Counted from the stretch's first letter, positions 47,917 to 57,199 are shown. The stretch: DNA of 64,000 nucleotides from Hormoscilla sp. GM7CHS1pb (GCA_014323675.1 JACONN010000003.1:682001-746000); one strand, 5' to 3'. Notes: a model not told the origin generated them from the sequence alone. Numbers and translations: made by a program.

Positions 47917-49881
47917 ATGATGGAGTCAGAAGGGATATTATATCCAGATGAGAGTAACTTAGTTATTCAAGAGTTGATTAGAGAGAAGGTTAAGTACCCA
48001 GGGTCATTTAAGTCTGGAATCAGTATTCGTGACGAAATGTATCTGTATGCCTTAAATAATGCTAAAGGCGATCGGGCATCAGCATGCCTGCGCTACTATA
48101 GAAATGGCAGCCGCATTATGGATGCAGTTCGGGAGATAATCGTGAGGTACAGGGGGGGATTCGATCGCCTGGACTCTTTCCTAGATTTTGCCTGCGGTTA
48201 CGGACGCTTGACTCGCTTTCTGATCCAGGAAATGCCCCTTGCCAGAATTTGGGTGTCGGACATTGACGCCGCTGCGGTAAAATTTCAAATAGCGCAATTT
48301 GGAGTCAATGGCATAGTTTCGACGACTAATCCTCAAGATTATCATCCCCAGGACCGGTTTGATGTGATTCTGGCAAGTTCCTTTTTTAGCCATGTTCCGG
48401 AAAAACCCTTTGCTAGTTGGTTGCAAAAACTCTATAGTTTGCTGTGTGCTGATGGATTGTTGATTTTCAGCGTCCACGACTGGACCCTATTTCCTGGTAA
48501 GATGGCAGGAGAAATTCATTTTATCCCCCAGAGTGAGAGTCAGTCCCTGGATGGGCAAGAATATGGTACAACTTATGTGAGGGAAAGCTTTGTCAGGAAA
48601 GCGATCGGGCAATGTGGTGAGGTCAAATATCAGCTCCGACCGCAAGGATTGTGTGGACACCAAGATCTATATATAATAGGTAAAGGAAGTGATGGTTTAG
48701 GATCGGCGATGGAATCAAAAGTGCTGGCGATCGCGGGGATGCATCGTTCGGGAACATCTTTAACTGCTTATGTACTCCAGAGTGCGGGAGTATATTTGGG
48801 AGACAGGTTAGTCGGGGTAGATGTGGGAAATGATAAAGGTCATTTTGAAGATGTAGATTTTGTGGAGTTTCACAAGCAGGTTCTGCGATCGCAGTCTCTG
48901 GACGCTGATGGCCTGACTTTCCAGGACAGTCAGCATGTGGCCGATCGCTATGTTAAAATAGCCCAAGACCTTACAAAGCAAAAATCAGTGCATTCCCTCT
49001 GGGGTTGGAAGGATCCGAGGACGACTTTGTTTTTGGACTTCTGGTTGCAGTTACTCCCGGATGCGATTTTTATCCTCGTCTATCGATCGCCTTGGGAGGT
49101 GGTTGACTCCCTTTACCGCCGGGGGACGGACGAAATCATCGCAGCTTACCCGGAAAAGGCCGTGGAACTTTGGATGCATTATAACCAAAAGATGCTAGAA
49201 TTTTACGATCGCGTCCCCGATCGCTGTCTGCTAGCTAACATGAGCCAAATTGTCAGTAATCCTCAGTTATTGATCCAGACAATTAATGAAAAATTTCAGC
49301 TCAATTTAACTGAACCAAGACATGATATAATAACACCAGATCTATTGGGGCAGTCAGTTGGTCAGACTCATAGACCGGTGTTGATCAAAAAATACTGGAC
49401 GGCAGCATTAGATCTATATCTAGCGTTGGATGCTAAGGCGGGACCAATGCATGGAGAACCGAGTTGGTCTTGGTCTCAATATGTAAAATCATACTCGGCG
49501 CAAGACTGGGGTTTTAGAGATTGGTTGGAAATAGGTAGTCTGAAAAATCAAATTAAACTGCTGCAAAAAACGGCGGGCGATCGCTGCGCGAAAAATCGCG
49601 CGGAACTTCAGCAAACTCAAGGGGAACTGCAAGAGACGCGATCGCAACTGCAAGCAACCCAGTCCCAGTACCAGCAGCTACAGACAGAAGCGCAAGAGTT
49701 GAAGTTGCAGTTGGAGGAGACGCGAATGCAACTGTCGGAAACGCGATCGCAGTTGGACCAAACTCAGGTAAAACTGCTTGCATGTGAAGGTCAAATAGCT
49801 GCCATGGAAACCAGCAAGTTTTGGCGATTACGGAAAAGATGGTTTAAGGTGAAAAGGTGGATGGGTTTAACAACTGAGTGA
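47917..49881 (+). CDS. Methyltransferase-sulfotransferase fusion with coiled coil
   Basis: 654 residues, three parts. Residues about 60-250: class I methyltransferase (FLDFACGYGRLTRFLIQEM, FDVILASSFFSHVPEKPFAS). About 265-500: sulfotransferase-like domain with VLAIAGMHRSGTSLTAYVLQ (the PAPS-binding loop R-S-G-T-S) and SLWGWKDPRTTLFLDFWLQL. About 545-640: heptad coiled coil rich in Gln (QLEETRMQLSETRSQL), then a basic end. It starts 25 bp after the ATPase gene. Likely modifies the chain end of the exported polysaccharide, with the coiled coil acting as a spacer or ruler; this role is inferred. Confidence 0.85.
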   Translation: MMESEGILYPDESNLVIQELIREKVKYPGSFKSGISIRDEMYLYALNNAKGDRASACLRYYRNGSRIMDAVREIIVRYRGGFDRLDSFLDFACGYGRLTRFLIQEMPLARIWVSDIDAAAVKFQIAQFGVNGIVSTTNPQDYHPQDRFDVILASSFFSHVPEKPFASWLQKLYSLLCADGLLIFSVHDWTLFPGKMAGEIHFIPQSESQSLDGQEYGTTYVRESFVRKAIGQCGEVKYQLRPQGLCGHQDLYIIGKGSDGLGSAMESKVLAIAGMHRSGTSLTAYVLQSAGVYLGDRLVGVDVGNDKGHFEDVDFVEFHKQVLRSQSLDADGLTFQDSQHVADRYVKIAQDLTKQKSVHSLWGWKDPRTTLFLDFWLQLLPDAIFILVYRSPWEVVDSLYRRGTDEIIAAYPEKAVELWMHYNQKMLEFYDRVPDRCLLANMSQIVSNPQLLIQTINEKFQLNLTEPRHDIITPDLLGQSVGQTHRPVLIKKYWTAALDLYLALDAKAGPMHGEPSWSWSQYVKSYSAQDWGFRDWLEIGSLKNQIKLLQKTAGDRCAKNRAELQQTQGELQETRSQLQATQSQYQQLQTEAQELKLQLEETRMQLSETRSQLDQTQVKLLACEGQIAAMETSKFWRLRKRWFKVKRWMGLTTE

Positions 49882-49903
49882 GAATAATTACCGGAGATAT
49901 GAC

Positions 49904-52900
49904 ATGGCGAAAAATATTAAAGAAATAATCAAAGCAGTAAAGAAAAGGCTGAAACCCCTGAAATCATTGATGATTAAACTAAGACAGCAACAGGTGAACC
50001 CGACAGGAGAATTACTGGGATATTTAGAATCTCCCCAGGTGATGGAGAAAAATATAAACGGCACTCTGCAAATATCGGGATGGGTATTGCATAAAACCGC
50101 GAAAATTACCGCCTTGATGTTGGCCCAGTCGGGTTTTCCAGAAGAACAGATCGCCTATGGGATCGCCAGACCTGATGTCGCCCAAGTTTTCCCGGAAATT
50201 GCTGGGGCCGAAACCAGCGGGTTCGGGTGGAATATGCTTCTAGACCGGAATTATACGGGTAAAGTCAAGATTGAGATTTGGGCAATTCTGGAAAATGGCG
50301 ATCGCCTTTGTTGCTTTAAGCAAGACCTAACAGTCCAGGCCCAGGTCCAAGATAATAGTCGCAGTTTAAACCTATCTCTATTTTTATCTGGTGCCGCACG
50401 CAAAGCGTGGGTTGCCTATAAACAAGGACGCCTCCCCCTGTCTCCCCTGGCCTGGATGCGTTATCTGCGCCGCTACTACCGACAACTTACGGCTGTAGAA
50501 TATCCGAATGTGGCCGTAGAATATGCCAATGTCATTCATCCCTGGCAAAAGCAAGACCCCTATCAGCGATGGATAGAAATAAATCGCCTGACACCCAAGT
50601 TGCTGTCCCGGATGCAAGCAGATGCCGAAAAGCTGCAACCCGAAGCGGTCAAAATTACTGTTGTTGTCCCAGTCTACAATACCCCTGCCCAATTTCTGCG
50701 GGAGGCGATCGCCTCTGTCACCGCCCAAATTTATCCTCATTGGGAACTCTGCTTGGCCGATGATGCTTCCACTCTGCCTCATGTTAAAGAAATTTTAGAG
50801 CAATGGCAAGCATCCGACCCCAGAATTAAAGTTATTTTTAGGGAGGAAAACGGTCACATTGCCGCCGCGACTAATTCCGCCTTAGACCTGGCCGCCGGTG
50901 ATTTTATCGCCTTTTTAGACCATGACGATCTCTTATCCCCCGATGCCCTACTCCATGTTGCCGAATGCATCAACAAATATCCCGATGTAGACTGGATCTA
51001 TACCGATGAGGATAAAATAGACGACAAGGGTTATAGATTTGACTGTCAAATGAAAGGGGCCTGGAGTCCGGAAATGGCAATTACTCATAATTATACCCAT
51101 CACCTGACAGCCATCAGAAAAAGTTTAATTAACCGAGTGGGGCGGATGCGGACGGGTTTTGAAGGGGCCCAAGATTTAGACTTATTTTTACGAGTCACGG
51201 AACAGACGACAAATGACAAAATTAGACATATTCCCCATGTTTGCTATCATTGGCGCGTTCACCCTGAAAGTACCGCCTCCCACGGCAGGCAAAAGCAATA
51301 TGTATTTGATAGCGCCTATCGGGCCATCGAAGAGGCGATCGCCCGCCGGGGACTAAAGGCGAAACCATTCTTGCCAGCTATGTTAAAAGATCGGGGATTA
51401 TGCCTGCATCAGTTAGTATGGGATAGTTCGATCTTAGCAGAAAATCCCGTCACCATCGTCATTCCCACCCGGGACAGAGTCGATCTGTTAGCCAAATGTA
51501 TCTCCAGTCTGGAAAAAACGGTAGACAAGCGATATGTCAAAATTATAATAATAGATGACGGTTCCGAGTCAGTCAAAACTCGCCAGTATCTGGAAAAATT
51601 GGAAAATAAACAAATTTGCCGGGTAATCCGTCCAGAACGCCCGGATGGTAAATTTAATTATGCCCGGTTGGTGAATTTAGCAGCAGATGAAGTGGATACT
51701 CCCCTGATGCTACAGTTGAATAACGATATCGAGGCGATCGCCCCCGGTTGGCTAGAAGAGATGGTAGGATGGATGTCGGTAGAGGGGGTAGCAGTGGTAG
51801 GGGCGAGATTGCTATATCCCGATCGGAAAATTCAACATGCCGGAGTTGTCTCCGGCGTCAACGGCGGACTAGGGGCCCATTTATTCAATCGCCAACGCCT
51901 TGAAGAATTGGGTTATCTATTTTTACCCCATGCCGTCCGCAATATCTCAGCAGTAACAGGGGCATGTCTGCTAACATCAACCGCTGTTTATCGAGAATTG
52001 GGGGGATTTGATGCGGAAAATTTAGCTGTCGAGTTTAACGACATAGATTACTGTCTGCGGGTGTGGGAATCGGGAAAAAGGATTGTTTATACGCCCCAGG
52101 CCACCTTAATACATCGAGAGAGTGCATCGAGAAAAAAACTTGACTACAATCCCCGAGAACATCTTAGTTTCATTATCAAGCATCTGGGATATCGGGACCC
52201 CTTCTTTAACGAAAATCTCGAAATCGAAAATGAAATTAAGGCGATCGGGATGCAGCTTAATCCCCGGCATTTCGGTCACGCCGAGAGAATATCCAACTTA
52301 AATATCCTGTTAATCACCCATAACCTGAACCTAGAAGGTGCCCCGCTGATGGCCTATGGTTTTGCCAAGTATTTCGCTACCGTCGGGGACTTTCAGGTAA
52401 CCGTTATCTCCTTAGAGGATGGTCCCTTGCGATCGGACTACGAATCCCTGAATATTCCCGTTAAAATAATAGCAGATAACCTCAAGGTAATCGATCGGGA
52501 CTTAAACCAATATCGCCAGCGCCTGCAAAACCTGGGAGAAAGCCTTGACATCACCCAGTTCGATCTCGTAATATCGAATACGATCGTGAGTTTCTGGGGA
52601 ATAGAGTTAGCCCATCTATTTGGCTTGCCCAGTATCTGGCAGATTCATGAAAGTAGTAATATCCCCAGAAGTATTGCTAAATTTTTTGGCGAATCACCAG
52701 AAAGCGCGATCGGGCAATTATTGCCAGATTGTTTCAAAAATGCCAGTCGAGTGGTGTTTGTGGCCGACGCCACCCGCAGCATATTTCACGAATTAGACGT
52801 GCGCGGCAATTTCCGCACCATTCATGGGGGACTGGATATCGATCGCATTAACGAATACCGTCAGGCACATAGTAAGTCCGAGTTACGGGGAAAATACGGA

Positions 52901-53464
52901 CTCGGGGCCGATCGCGCGGTCATCACCTTGGTAGGAACCATCTGCGAACGGAAAGGACAACTTATCTTTATAGAGGCGATCGGGCAATTAGCAAAGCAAT
53001 ACCCAGGATTTGCCCATCTAGATTTTATTATAGTAGGACCGCCGAGAGAGGAGGTCTATTTCAACTGCCTGCAAAAGCAGTTAAAGAAGTTAAACATGCC
53101 CAATGTAAAGATCTATGAAGAGACCCGGGAGATATATGACTTTTATGCCATGAGTGATATATTTGTATGTGCTAGCTTGGAAGAATCATTCCCGAGAGTC
53201 CTGTTGGAGGCGATGGCCTTTGAGTTAAAGATAGTCAGTACGGCAGTATATGGCATAGTAGAAATGATAGGCGATCTCGAACATGGCTGCCTAGTCTCCC
53301 CAGGAGATCCGCAAGCCTTAGCAGCAGCTATGCTAAAATCCTTATCAGAGGAAAATGCTCAAAAAATGGCTGCAAAAGCCTATGCCAAAGTCTGTCGGAT
53401 GTATAACAATCGATCGCAGTTACAAAAACATCTCTTAATGGCAAAAGAAGTCGCTATTCATTAA
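49904..53464 (+). CDS. Three-domain glycosyltransferase (GT2-GT2-GT4)
   Basis: 1186 residues. After a 240-residue N-terminal region, a first GT2 domain (ITVVVPVYNTPAQFLREAIA, GDFIAFLDHDDLLSPDALLH), a second GT2 (VTIVIPTRDRVDLLAKCISS, LMLQLNNDIEAIAPGWLEEM, EFNDIDYCLRVWESGKRIVY), and a C-terminal GT4 (LLITHNLNLEGAPLMAYGFA, LVGTICERKGQLIFIEAIGQ, CASLEESFPRVLLEAMAFEL). Each has its metal- or donor-binding motifs, so three transfer steps are plausible. 22 bp after the fusion gene: same operon. Likely polymerises or extends the exported glycan. Confidence 0.9.
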   Translation: MAKNIKEIIKAVKKRLKPLKSLMIKLRQQQVNPTGELLGYLESPQVMEKNINGTLQISGWVLHKTAKITALMLAQSGFPEEQIAYGIARPDVAQVFPEIAGAETSGFGWNMLLDRNYTGKVKIEIWAILENGDRLCCFKQDLTVQAQVQDNSRSLNLSLFLSGAARKAWVAYKQGRLPLSPLAWMRYLRRYYRQLTAVEYPNVAVEYANVIHPWQKQDPYQRWIEINRLTPKLLSRMQADAEKLQPEAVKITVVVPVYNTPAQFLREAIASVTAQIYPHWELCLADDASTLPHVKEILEQWQASDPRIKVIFREENGHIAAATNSALDLAAGDFIAFLDHDDLLSPDALLHVAECINKYPDVDWIYTDEDKIDDKGYRFDCQMKGAWSPEMAITHNYTHHLTAIRKSLINRVGRMRTGFEGAQDLDLFLRVTEQTTNDKIRHIPHVCYHWRVHPESTASHGRQKQYVFDSAYRAIEEAIARRGLKAKPFLPAMLKDRGLCLHQLVWDSSILAENPVTIVIPTRDRVDLLAKCISSLEKTVDKRYVKIIIIDDGSESVKTRQYLEKLENKQICRVIRPERPDGKFNYARLVNLAADEVDTPLMLQLNNDIEAIAPGWLEEMVGWMSVEGVAVVGARLLYPDRKIQHAGVVSGVNGGLGAHLFNRQRLEELGYLFLPHAVRNISAVTGACLLTSTAVYRELGGFDAENLAVEFNDIDYCLRVWESGKRIVYTPQATLIHRESASRKKLDYNPREHLSFIIKHLGYRDPFFNENLEIENEIKAIGMQLNPRHFGHAERISNLNILLITHNLNLEGAPLMAYGFAKYFATVGDFQVTVISLEDGPLRSDYESLNIPVKIIADNLKVIDRDLNQYRQRLQNLGESLDITQFDLVISNTIVSFWGIELAHLFGLPSIWQIHESSNIPRSIAKFFGESPESAIGQLLPDCFKNASRVVFVADATRSIFHELDVRGNFRTIHGGLDIDRINEYRQAHSKSELRGKYGLGADRAVITLVGTICERKGQLIFIEAIGQLAKQYPGFAHLDFIIVGPPREEVYFNCLQKQLKKLNMPNVKIYEETREIYDFYAMSDIFVCASLEESFPRVLLEAMAFELKIVSTAVYGIVEMIGDLEHGCLVSPGDPQALAAAMLKSLSEENAQKMAAKAYAKVCRMYNNRSQLQKHLLMAKEVAIH

Positions 53465-53534
53465 GAGGAAGGGGTAATTTTTTGCTGCTTTACAACTGTT
53501 AATATAAAAAACCATTTTTCCCGGTTAAATACCA

Positions 53535-53852
53535 GTGGCGATCGATAATAATACAAATGGTCAAATATCTGACGCAAATTGTCTGTTAATGCAGTCAAGC
53601 AAGTTGCGATCGCGACAACGCTATACGCATTTGGCAACAGACAGCGTCCTCGTCCACCTCGTCCTGGTAAGGACATTGCTGTTGAACGCGATGGCCGGAG
53701 AACCAACACAACCGACTTTTGGCGATATTCAGTATGCGCCTTTGACAGGACACTATCATAAACTAGATAAAGATACTCTATTGCCTGAAGGTCTTGATGT
53801 AGTCGCTGATGGTCGAGTCTCATGGCCCGCCGTGGATCTAGTTGCCCTGTAG
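53535..53852 (+). pseudogene. Unrecognised protein remnant
   Basis: Protein-like stretches lie in two frames: NRQRPRPPRPGKDIAVERDG and FGDIQYAPLTGHYHKLDKDT then LLPEGLDVVADG. I do not recognise the family with confidence; the composition resembles C-terminal toxin-type modules. It is broken by at least one frame change, and the end runs into repeats. Confidence 0.35.
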
Positions 53853-53884
53853 GCGTAGCTTGTTGTTTTCGTAGCCGGACCCCT

Positions 53885-54000
53885 CGTTCCCTGGGGACCG
53901 CCTGGGAACGGGTTCCGGCGGCGAGACCTCCTAACAACGGGTTTTGACCACACCCCTAGACTGCTTACCAACGGGCGCAAGACCACGGGCGATCGCTTCT
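53885..54000. repeat. Dispersed repeat cluster
   Basis: Includes CTCGTTCCC...GGGAACGGG and ACAACGGGTTTTGACCACAC with CCAACGGGCGCAAGACCAC. The latter two words also occur together at about 4015-4035 and 4213-4233. Confidence 0.7.
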
Positions 54001-54051
54001 CAAATCTAACTATTGACAAATGCCTTTCGAGCCCCCCGCGATCGCCCCTCA

Positions 54052-54663
54052 TCACAGAGTTACCGTGACTATATTGCTTGGGGTTCCTTCTCCTGCTCTA
54101 TTAATGGCGATCGCTTGGTAAATTAACTCTTTCCCCCGGGGTTGATTGACTAGAGTGATTTCTGACTCTAGAGCAGTGCCCACATCCATAGGCTCGTTTT
54201 CCTCAGCGGTAATGCGACGTTGCACTTTATATGCTTTTACGGAGCCTCCTTCTGTCGGGGCTTTCCAATTTAAGGCTATCCAGGCCGGTCCTTGACTGAC
54301 TATTTTCAGAGAGCGTACTTGCCCGGGAGCGCCTTGGGAACTGGGACGCGATCGCCCTCTCCAGCCCAATAGTTCCAGCTTGTCATCGCTATAATTTACG
54401 GTGTTCTCGGCATAGCGCAATACCCTTTTGAGGTTATCTGTCAGCATTTCCAAAGCTTCGTTTTTAGTGATTGTTGCCTCTTTGGCGGCGGCGGTAGCAG
54501 AGATCGTCGCGTTTTGGGAGGCGATAACCTTGTTAAGGTTAGTTGTCAACTCTTCTATTGTCAGTGGTGGTGAGGGATAGACAGTGGTGTTAGCCGTTAA
54601 TCCGGCGATTATAGCTTGAGCGAGGGCAATAACTTCTGATTCAGTTCTTGGAAATTTAGCCAT
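54052..54663 (-). CDS. Fibronectin type III domain protein
   Basis: 203 residues from ATG 54663, after AAAGAGGAAAAA. N-terminal half helical: ESEVIALAQAIIAGLTANTT, TITKNEALEMLTDNLKRVLR and YAENTVNYSDDKLELLGWRG. C-terminal half a Fn3 domain: PGQVRSLKIVSQGPAWIALN then WKAPTEGGSVKAYKVQRRIT and INRAGEGTPSNIVTVTL. No signal peptide. Similar small Fn3 proteins occur in cyanobacteria with unknown roles. The upstream in-frame reading to 54855 is only repeat DNA. Confidence 0.75.
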   Translation of the reverse strand: MAKFPRTESEVIALAQAIIAGLTANTTVYPSPPLTIEELTTNLNKVIASQNATISATAAAKEATITKNEALEMLTDNLKRVLRYAENTVNYSDDKLELLGWRGRSRPSSQGAPGQVRSLKIVSQGPAWIALNWKAPTEGGSVKAYKVQRRITAEENEPMDVGTALESEITLVNQPRGKELIYQAIAINRAGEGTPSNIVTVTL

Positions 54664-54789
54664 TTTTTCCTCTTTGTTTATCTCTATTTGAATTACGGTG
54701 TCGCCGTGCCCGGCACGGCGACCTTGGGAGCGGCTGCTGGCGCCGAGTGTCAGAAAATTGTAACACCCAATAGGTTTATAATAGGTTAA

Positions 54790-54950
54790 CAATAGCTTAT
54801 TGTAAGCCAGCAATAGCTTATTGTAAGCCAGCAATAGCTTATTGTAAGCCAGCAATAGCTTATTGTAAGTCTGTAAACTTATTGTAAGCCAGCATGTGAT
54901 TCGTTGTAAGCCAGCAATAGTTCATTGTAAGCCAACAAGGGCTTATTGTC
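54790..54950. repeat. 21-bp tandem repeat
   Basis: CAATAGCTTATTGTAAGCCAG, four near-perfect then four degenerate units, directly upstream of the Fn3 gene. The core AATAGCTTATT is itself partly palindromic. 54951-55217 shows no supported gene. Confidence 0.9.
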
Positions 54951-55217
54951 AAGCTGCGTTGTGCTGTTGAAATAGCTAATGACAAGAAAACCCTCTGTAG
55001 GGGCAAAGCATTCGGGCGTTTGTAGGATGCGGGGCGTGAATGTTTTCCTTTGATTTATTTGTTGATTTCCTCTTCTGTTCCACAGATCGCCGGCGTAGCT
55101 TTCGGAAGATCGCCCCCGGTGCTAGGTATCGTATCCCAGGAAATGCCATCTAAGAAAAAGTTCCTTTATCTTTTTTCTGATGGCTGTGGTGCTTCTATGC
55201 TACAGTTTACAGTTCAC

Positions 55218-55928
55218 CTACAAAGACTCCATAACTGCTGCTATAATAGCTTCCCCCACTTTTTCCACACCTACTTGCACACCAACTCCCACAACTCCCC
55301 CCACAACTCCCACAACTCCACCCAAAATTACTCCCACTCCATCCATCACTCCATCCATTACCCATCCTACGATCCCTTTTTTTTCTTGATCCTTCCTTAA
55401 CTTTTCGATCGCAAGACCCCAGGGAAAAATTGGGAGATGACCGGCGGGAGCGTCCAGGCCCCAGGTCAGGTCGTCATACCTCAACCAGAGGTCCCATTGC
55501 TCAATACGCCATCCGACCCTCGACGCCATCCGGCATGCCGTTTGATAATTCATTTTGCCTCCCTCTTCTAGCCAGATGCGCTTCGGCACCGAAAAGCCGA
55601 AGCGCCCATTACTATATTTTACCCATAGTTTGTCTATTGCACGCAGATCTTTACAAGGAAAATTTTCTAGATCACTTATCTGCCAACCTCCCGACTCGCG
55701 CCCTGCCACTTGCAGCATAACTTGCCTTGTTTCAAGGTCCGCCTCTTTCCACTCCCCTGCTGAGAGCAAATCCCGTAATTTATGGTATCTTGCTGGAACA
55801 TGTTCTCTATAAGCAGCAACTGAAAACACTACTCCACACAAAACAAACAACCCCAAGGCAACCAACAACCCACTCCTCCATCGCCTGACTCGATGGGGGT
55901 GCGCCTGCGATGTAAACTGTTTGGCCAA
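55218..55928 (-). CDS. GUN4-domain membrane protein with Gly/Val-rich tail
   Basis: 236 residues. A basic N-terminus and one membrane helix (GLLVALGLFVLCGVVFSVAA) are followed by a GUN4-like domain: YHKLRDLLSAGEWKEADLET, LENFPCKDLRAIDKLWVKYS, GRFGFSVPKRIWLEEGGK and LTWGLDAPAGHLPIFPWG. The last 50 residues are Gly/Val repeats (ILGGVVGVVGGVVGVGVQVG) encoded by repetitive DNA. GUN4 proteins bind porphyrins and activate Mg-chelatase, but many extra cyanobacterial copies are of unknown role. The gene lies just 3' of a trypsin-like fragment; protease-GUN4 fusions are known, so it may once have been one protein. Confidence 0.75.
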   Translation of the reverse strand: MAKQFTSQAHPHRVRRWRSGLLVALGLFVLCGVVFSVAAYREHVPARYHKLRDLLSAGEWKEADLETRQVMLQVAGRESGGWQISDLENFPCKDLRAIDKLWVKYSNGRFGFSVPKRIWLEEGGKMNYQTACRMASRVGWRIEQWDLWLRYDDLTWGLDAPAGHLPIFPWGLAIEKLRKDQEKKGIVGWVMDGVMDGVGVILGGVVGVVGGVVGVGVQVGVEKVGEAIIAAVMESL

Positions 55929-55957
55929 TGGTCGCTGACGATGAGTTTCCCAACTTT

Positions 55958-56079
55958 TTATCCTCTACTGTGATTTTCTCTGCCACCTTGACCACCTCTG
56001 GGGCTGAGAGGGTGTTTGCGATCTGAGCCGGCACTAGGGCAATAGTAGTGCCAAGCAGAAGTGCTGGTAGTCTCGACAT
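55958..56079 (-). pseudogene. Trypsin-like protease fragment
   Basis: MSRLPALLLGTTIALVPAQI is a signal peptide, with EVVKVAEKITV, the usual start of cyanobacterial trypsin-like serine proteases, followed directly by ATIGQTVYIAGAP, a piece normally far downstream. The catalytic core between them is deleted. The frame continues past the GUN4 start. Confidence 0.65.
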
Positions 56080-56148
56080 GTTCAGAAACCTTCAATAGCA
56101 GTAAGAATATGATAACGCGCGCCTTGGTTAAAAACCGCTCAACTTGTC

Positions 56149-56521
56149 TCATAGATTTTGTCGAGAAGTCCCAGGATCCGAGATCGAACAACCCTTATCC
56201 AATGGATCCTCCTGTGGCCACCTTAGGGAGGCATCCGCCTCGAAGGTCGGGCGTTCCCAGGCTCTTTCATAGGCACGGGCCAAGTCCTCAACTAATTCCG
56301 CTTCAGTTAGGAGAAAGGTATCGACACCGTAGTTCGCCAGCTTAGACAAAAACACAACTCGCGGCACGCCTGCCAGTTGAGCAGCACGACCGAGATGAGA
56401 GCTGGCCTAACTCATACAGTTTCACAGCAGCTGCCAAGCGCATTTCCTCTCCCTCCCAACTGTTCGTTAGCTTCAGCGCCAACGCCGTCTCTTCAGGTAG
56501 TGATAAGGTTACTTCGTACAT
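56149..56521 (-). CDS. UPF0175-family protein, frameshifted
   Basis: MYEVTLSLPEETALALKLTN at 56521 then EEMRLAAAVKLYELGQLSS; in the next frame RAAQLAGVPRVVFLSKLANY and GVDTFLLTEAELVEDLARA, the complete UPF0175 pattern (small antitoxin-like DNA-binding proteins often found beside a DUF3368 PIN toxin). One extra base near 56390 breaks the frame. The family normally ends near LARA, but here the frame runs on about 40 residues to 56149. No DUF3368 partner seen. Confidence 0.65.
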
Positions 56522-56598
56522 TTGGTAAATTCCAATCGCGGGTTGCCAGAAAACCTCTAACATAACACTAATGGTGGCGGGGCGATCGCCCAAAATGT

Positions 56599-56842
56599 GG
56601 CAAACGCTAAAGCGTTTACTACGAACCCTTCCGGGGCAAACGCTTTAGCGTTTACTACGAACCCTTCCGAGGCAAACGCTTTAGCGTTTACTACGAACCC
56701 TTCCGAGGCAAACGCTTTAGCGTTTACTACGAACCCTTCCGGGGCAAACGCTTTAGCGTTTACTACGAACCCTTCCGAGGCAAACGCTAAAGCGTTTACT
56801 ACGAACCCTTCCGAGGCAAAAGCTAAAGCGTTTACTACGAAC
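56599..56842. repeat. 36-bp tandem repeat, seven copies
   Basis: Each unit is AAACGCTTTAGCGTTT (or with AAA at the centre) plus ACTACGAACCCTTCCGAGGC. There are no spacers between units. The palindrome core and TACTACGAAC tail place it in the same family as repeats at 19241, 20585 and 45437. Confidence 0.95.
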
Positions 56843-56869
56843 CTTCATCTGCTAACTACTAAGGTTTGG

Positions 56870-57199
56870 TCACAGCAATATGCCCTCTTGTTCTATAGAA
56901 GTCAGTAATTTAGGCTTACAAGTTTCCACATCCACCAGGTTAACTTCAATAGTATCATCCAAATCCCTCACCGCCCCCATTGCCCGGAAGGTGTCCCGAG
57001 GAGAAATTCCCCAGGCTGCAATATCTACATCGGACCAGAGGGTAAAACAATCGGACCGTACTAGTGAACCAAATACTACTACTTTTGTCGCATTAAATTG
57101 CCCTTTCAACAACGTAGCTGCTAATCTTGCTAACTCCCAGGCCCGCTTTCTTCTTTGGGCCCGTTTTTCTTCAGTTTCTGCCCAACAGCTTCGCCGCAT
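56870..57199 (-). CDS. MNT-type nucleotidyltransferase
   Basis: 109 residues. VVVFGSLVRSDCFTLWSDVD carries the G-S ... D-x-D nucleotidyltransferase motif of MNT proteins, the usual antitoxin of HEPN/MNT pairs, which inactivate the HEPN toxin by AMP transfer. N-terminal helical part is RRKRAWELARLAATLLKGQF. No HEPN gene adjoins, so it is either an orphan or serves another partner. Intact. Confidence 0.8.
   Translation of the reverse strand: MRRSCWAETEEKRAQRRKRAWELARLAATLLKGQFNATKVVVFGSLVRSDCFTLWSDVDIAAWGISPRDTFRAMGAVRDLDDTIEVNLVDVETCKPKLLTSIEQEGILL

Noticed and set aside
55050-55400. Thr/His-rich ORFs on the plus strand
   Set aside because: They are shadows of the Gly/Val-rich tail of the GUN4 gene on the other strand.
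56599-56842. Possible CRISPR array (36-bp repeats)
   Set aside because: The units follow each other directly with no spacers, they contain a simple palindrome, and no cas gene is near. It is a tandem repeat.
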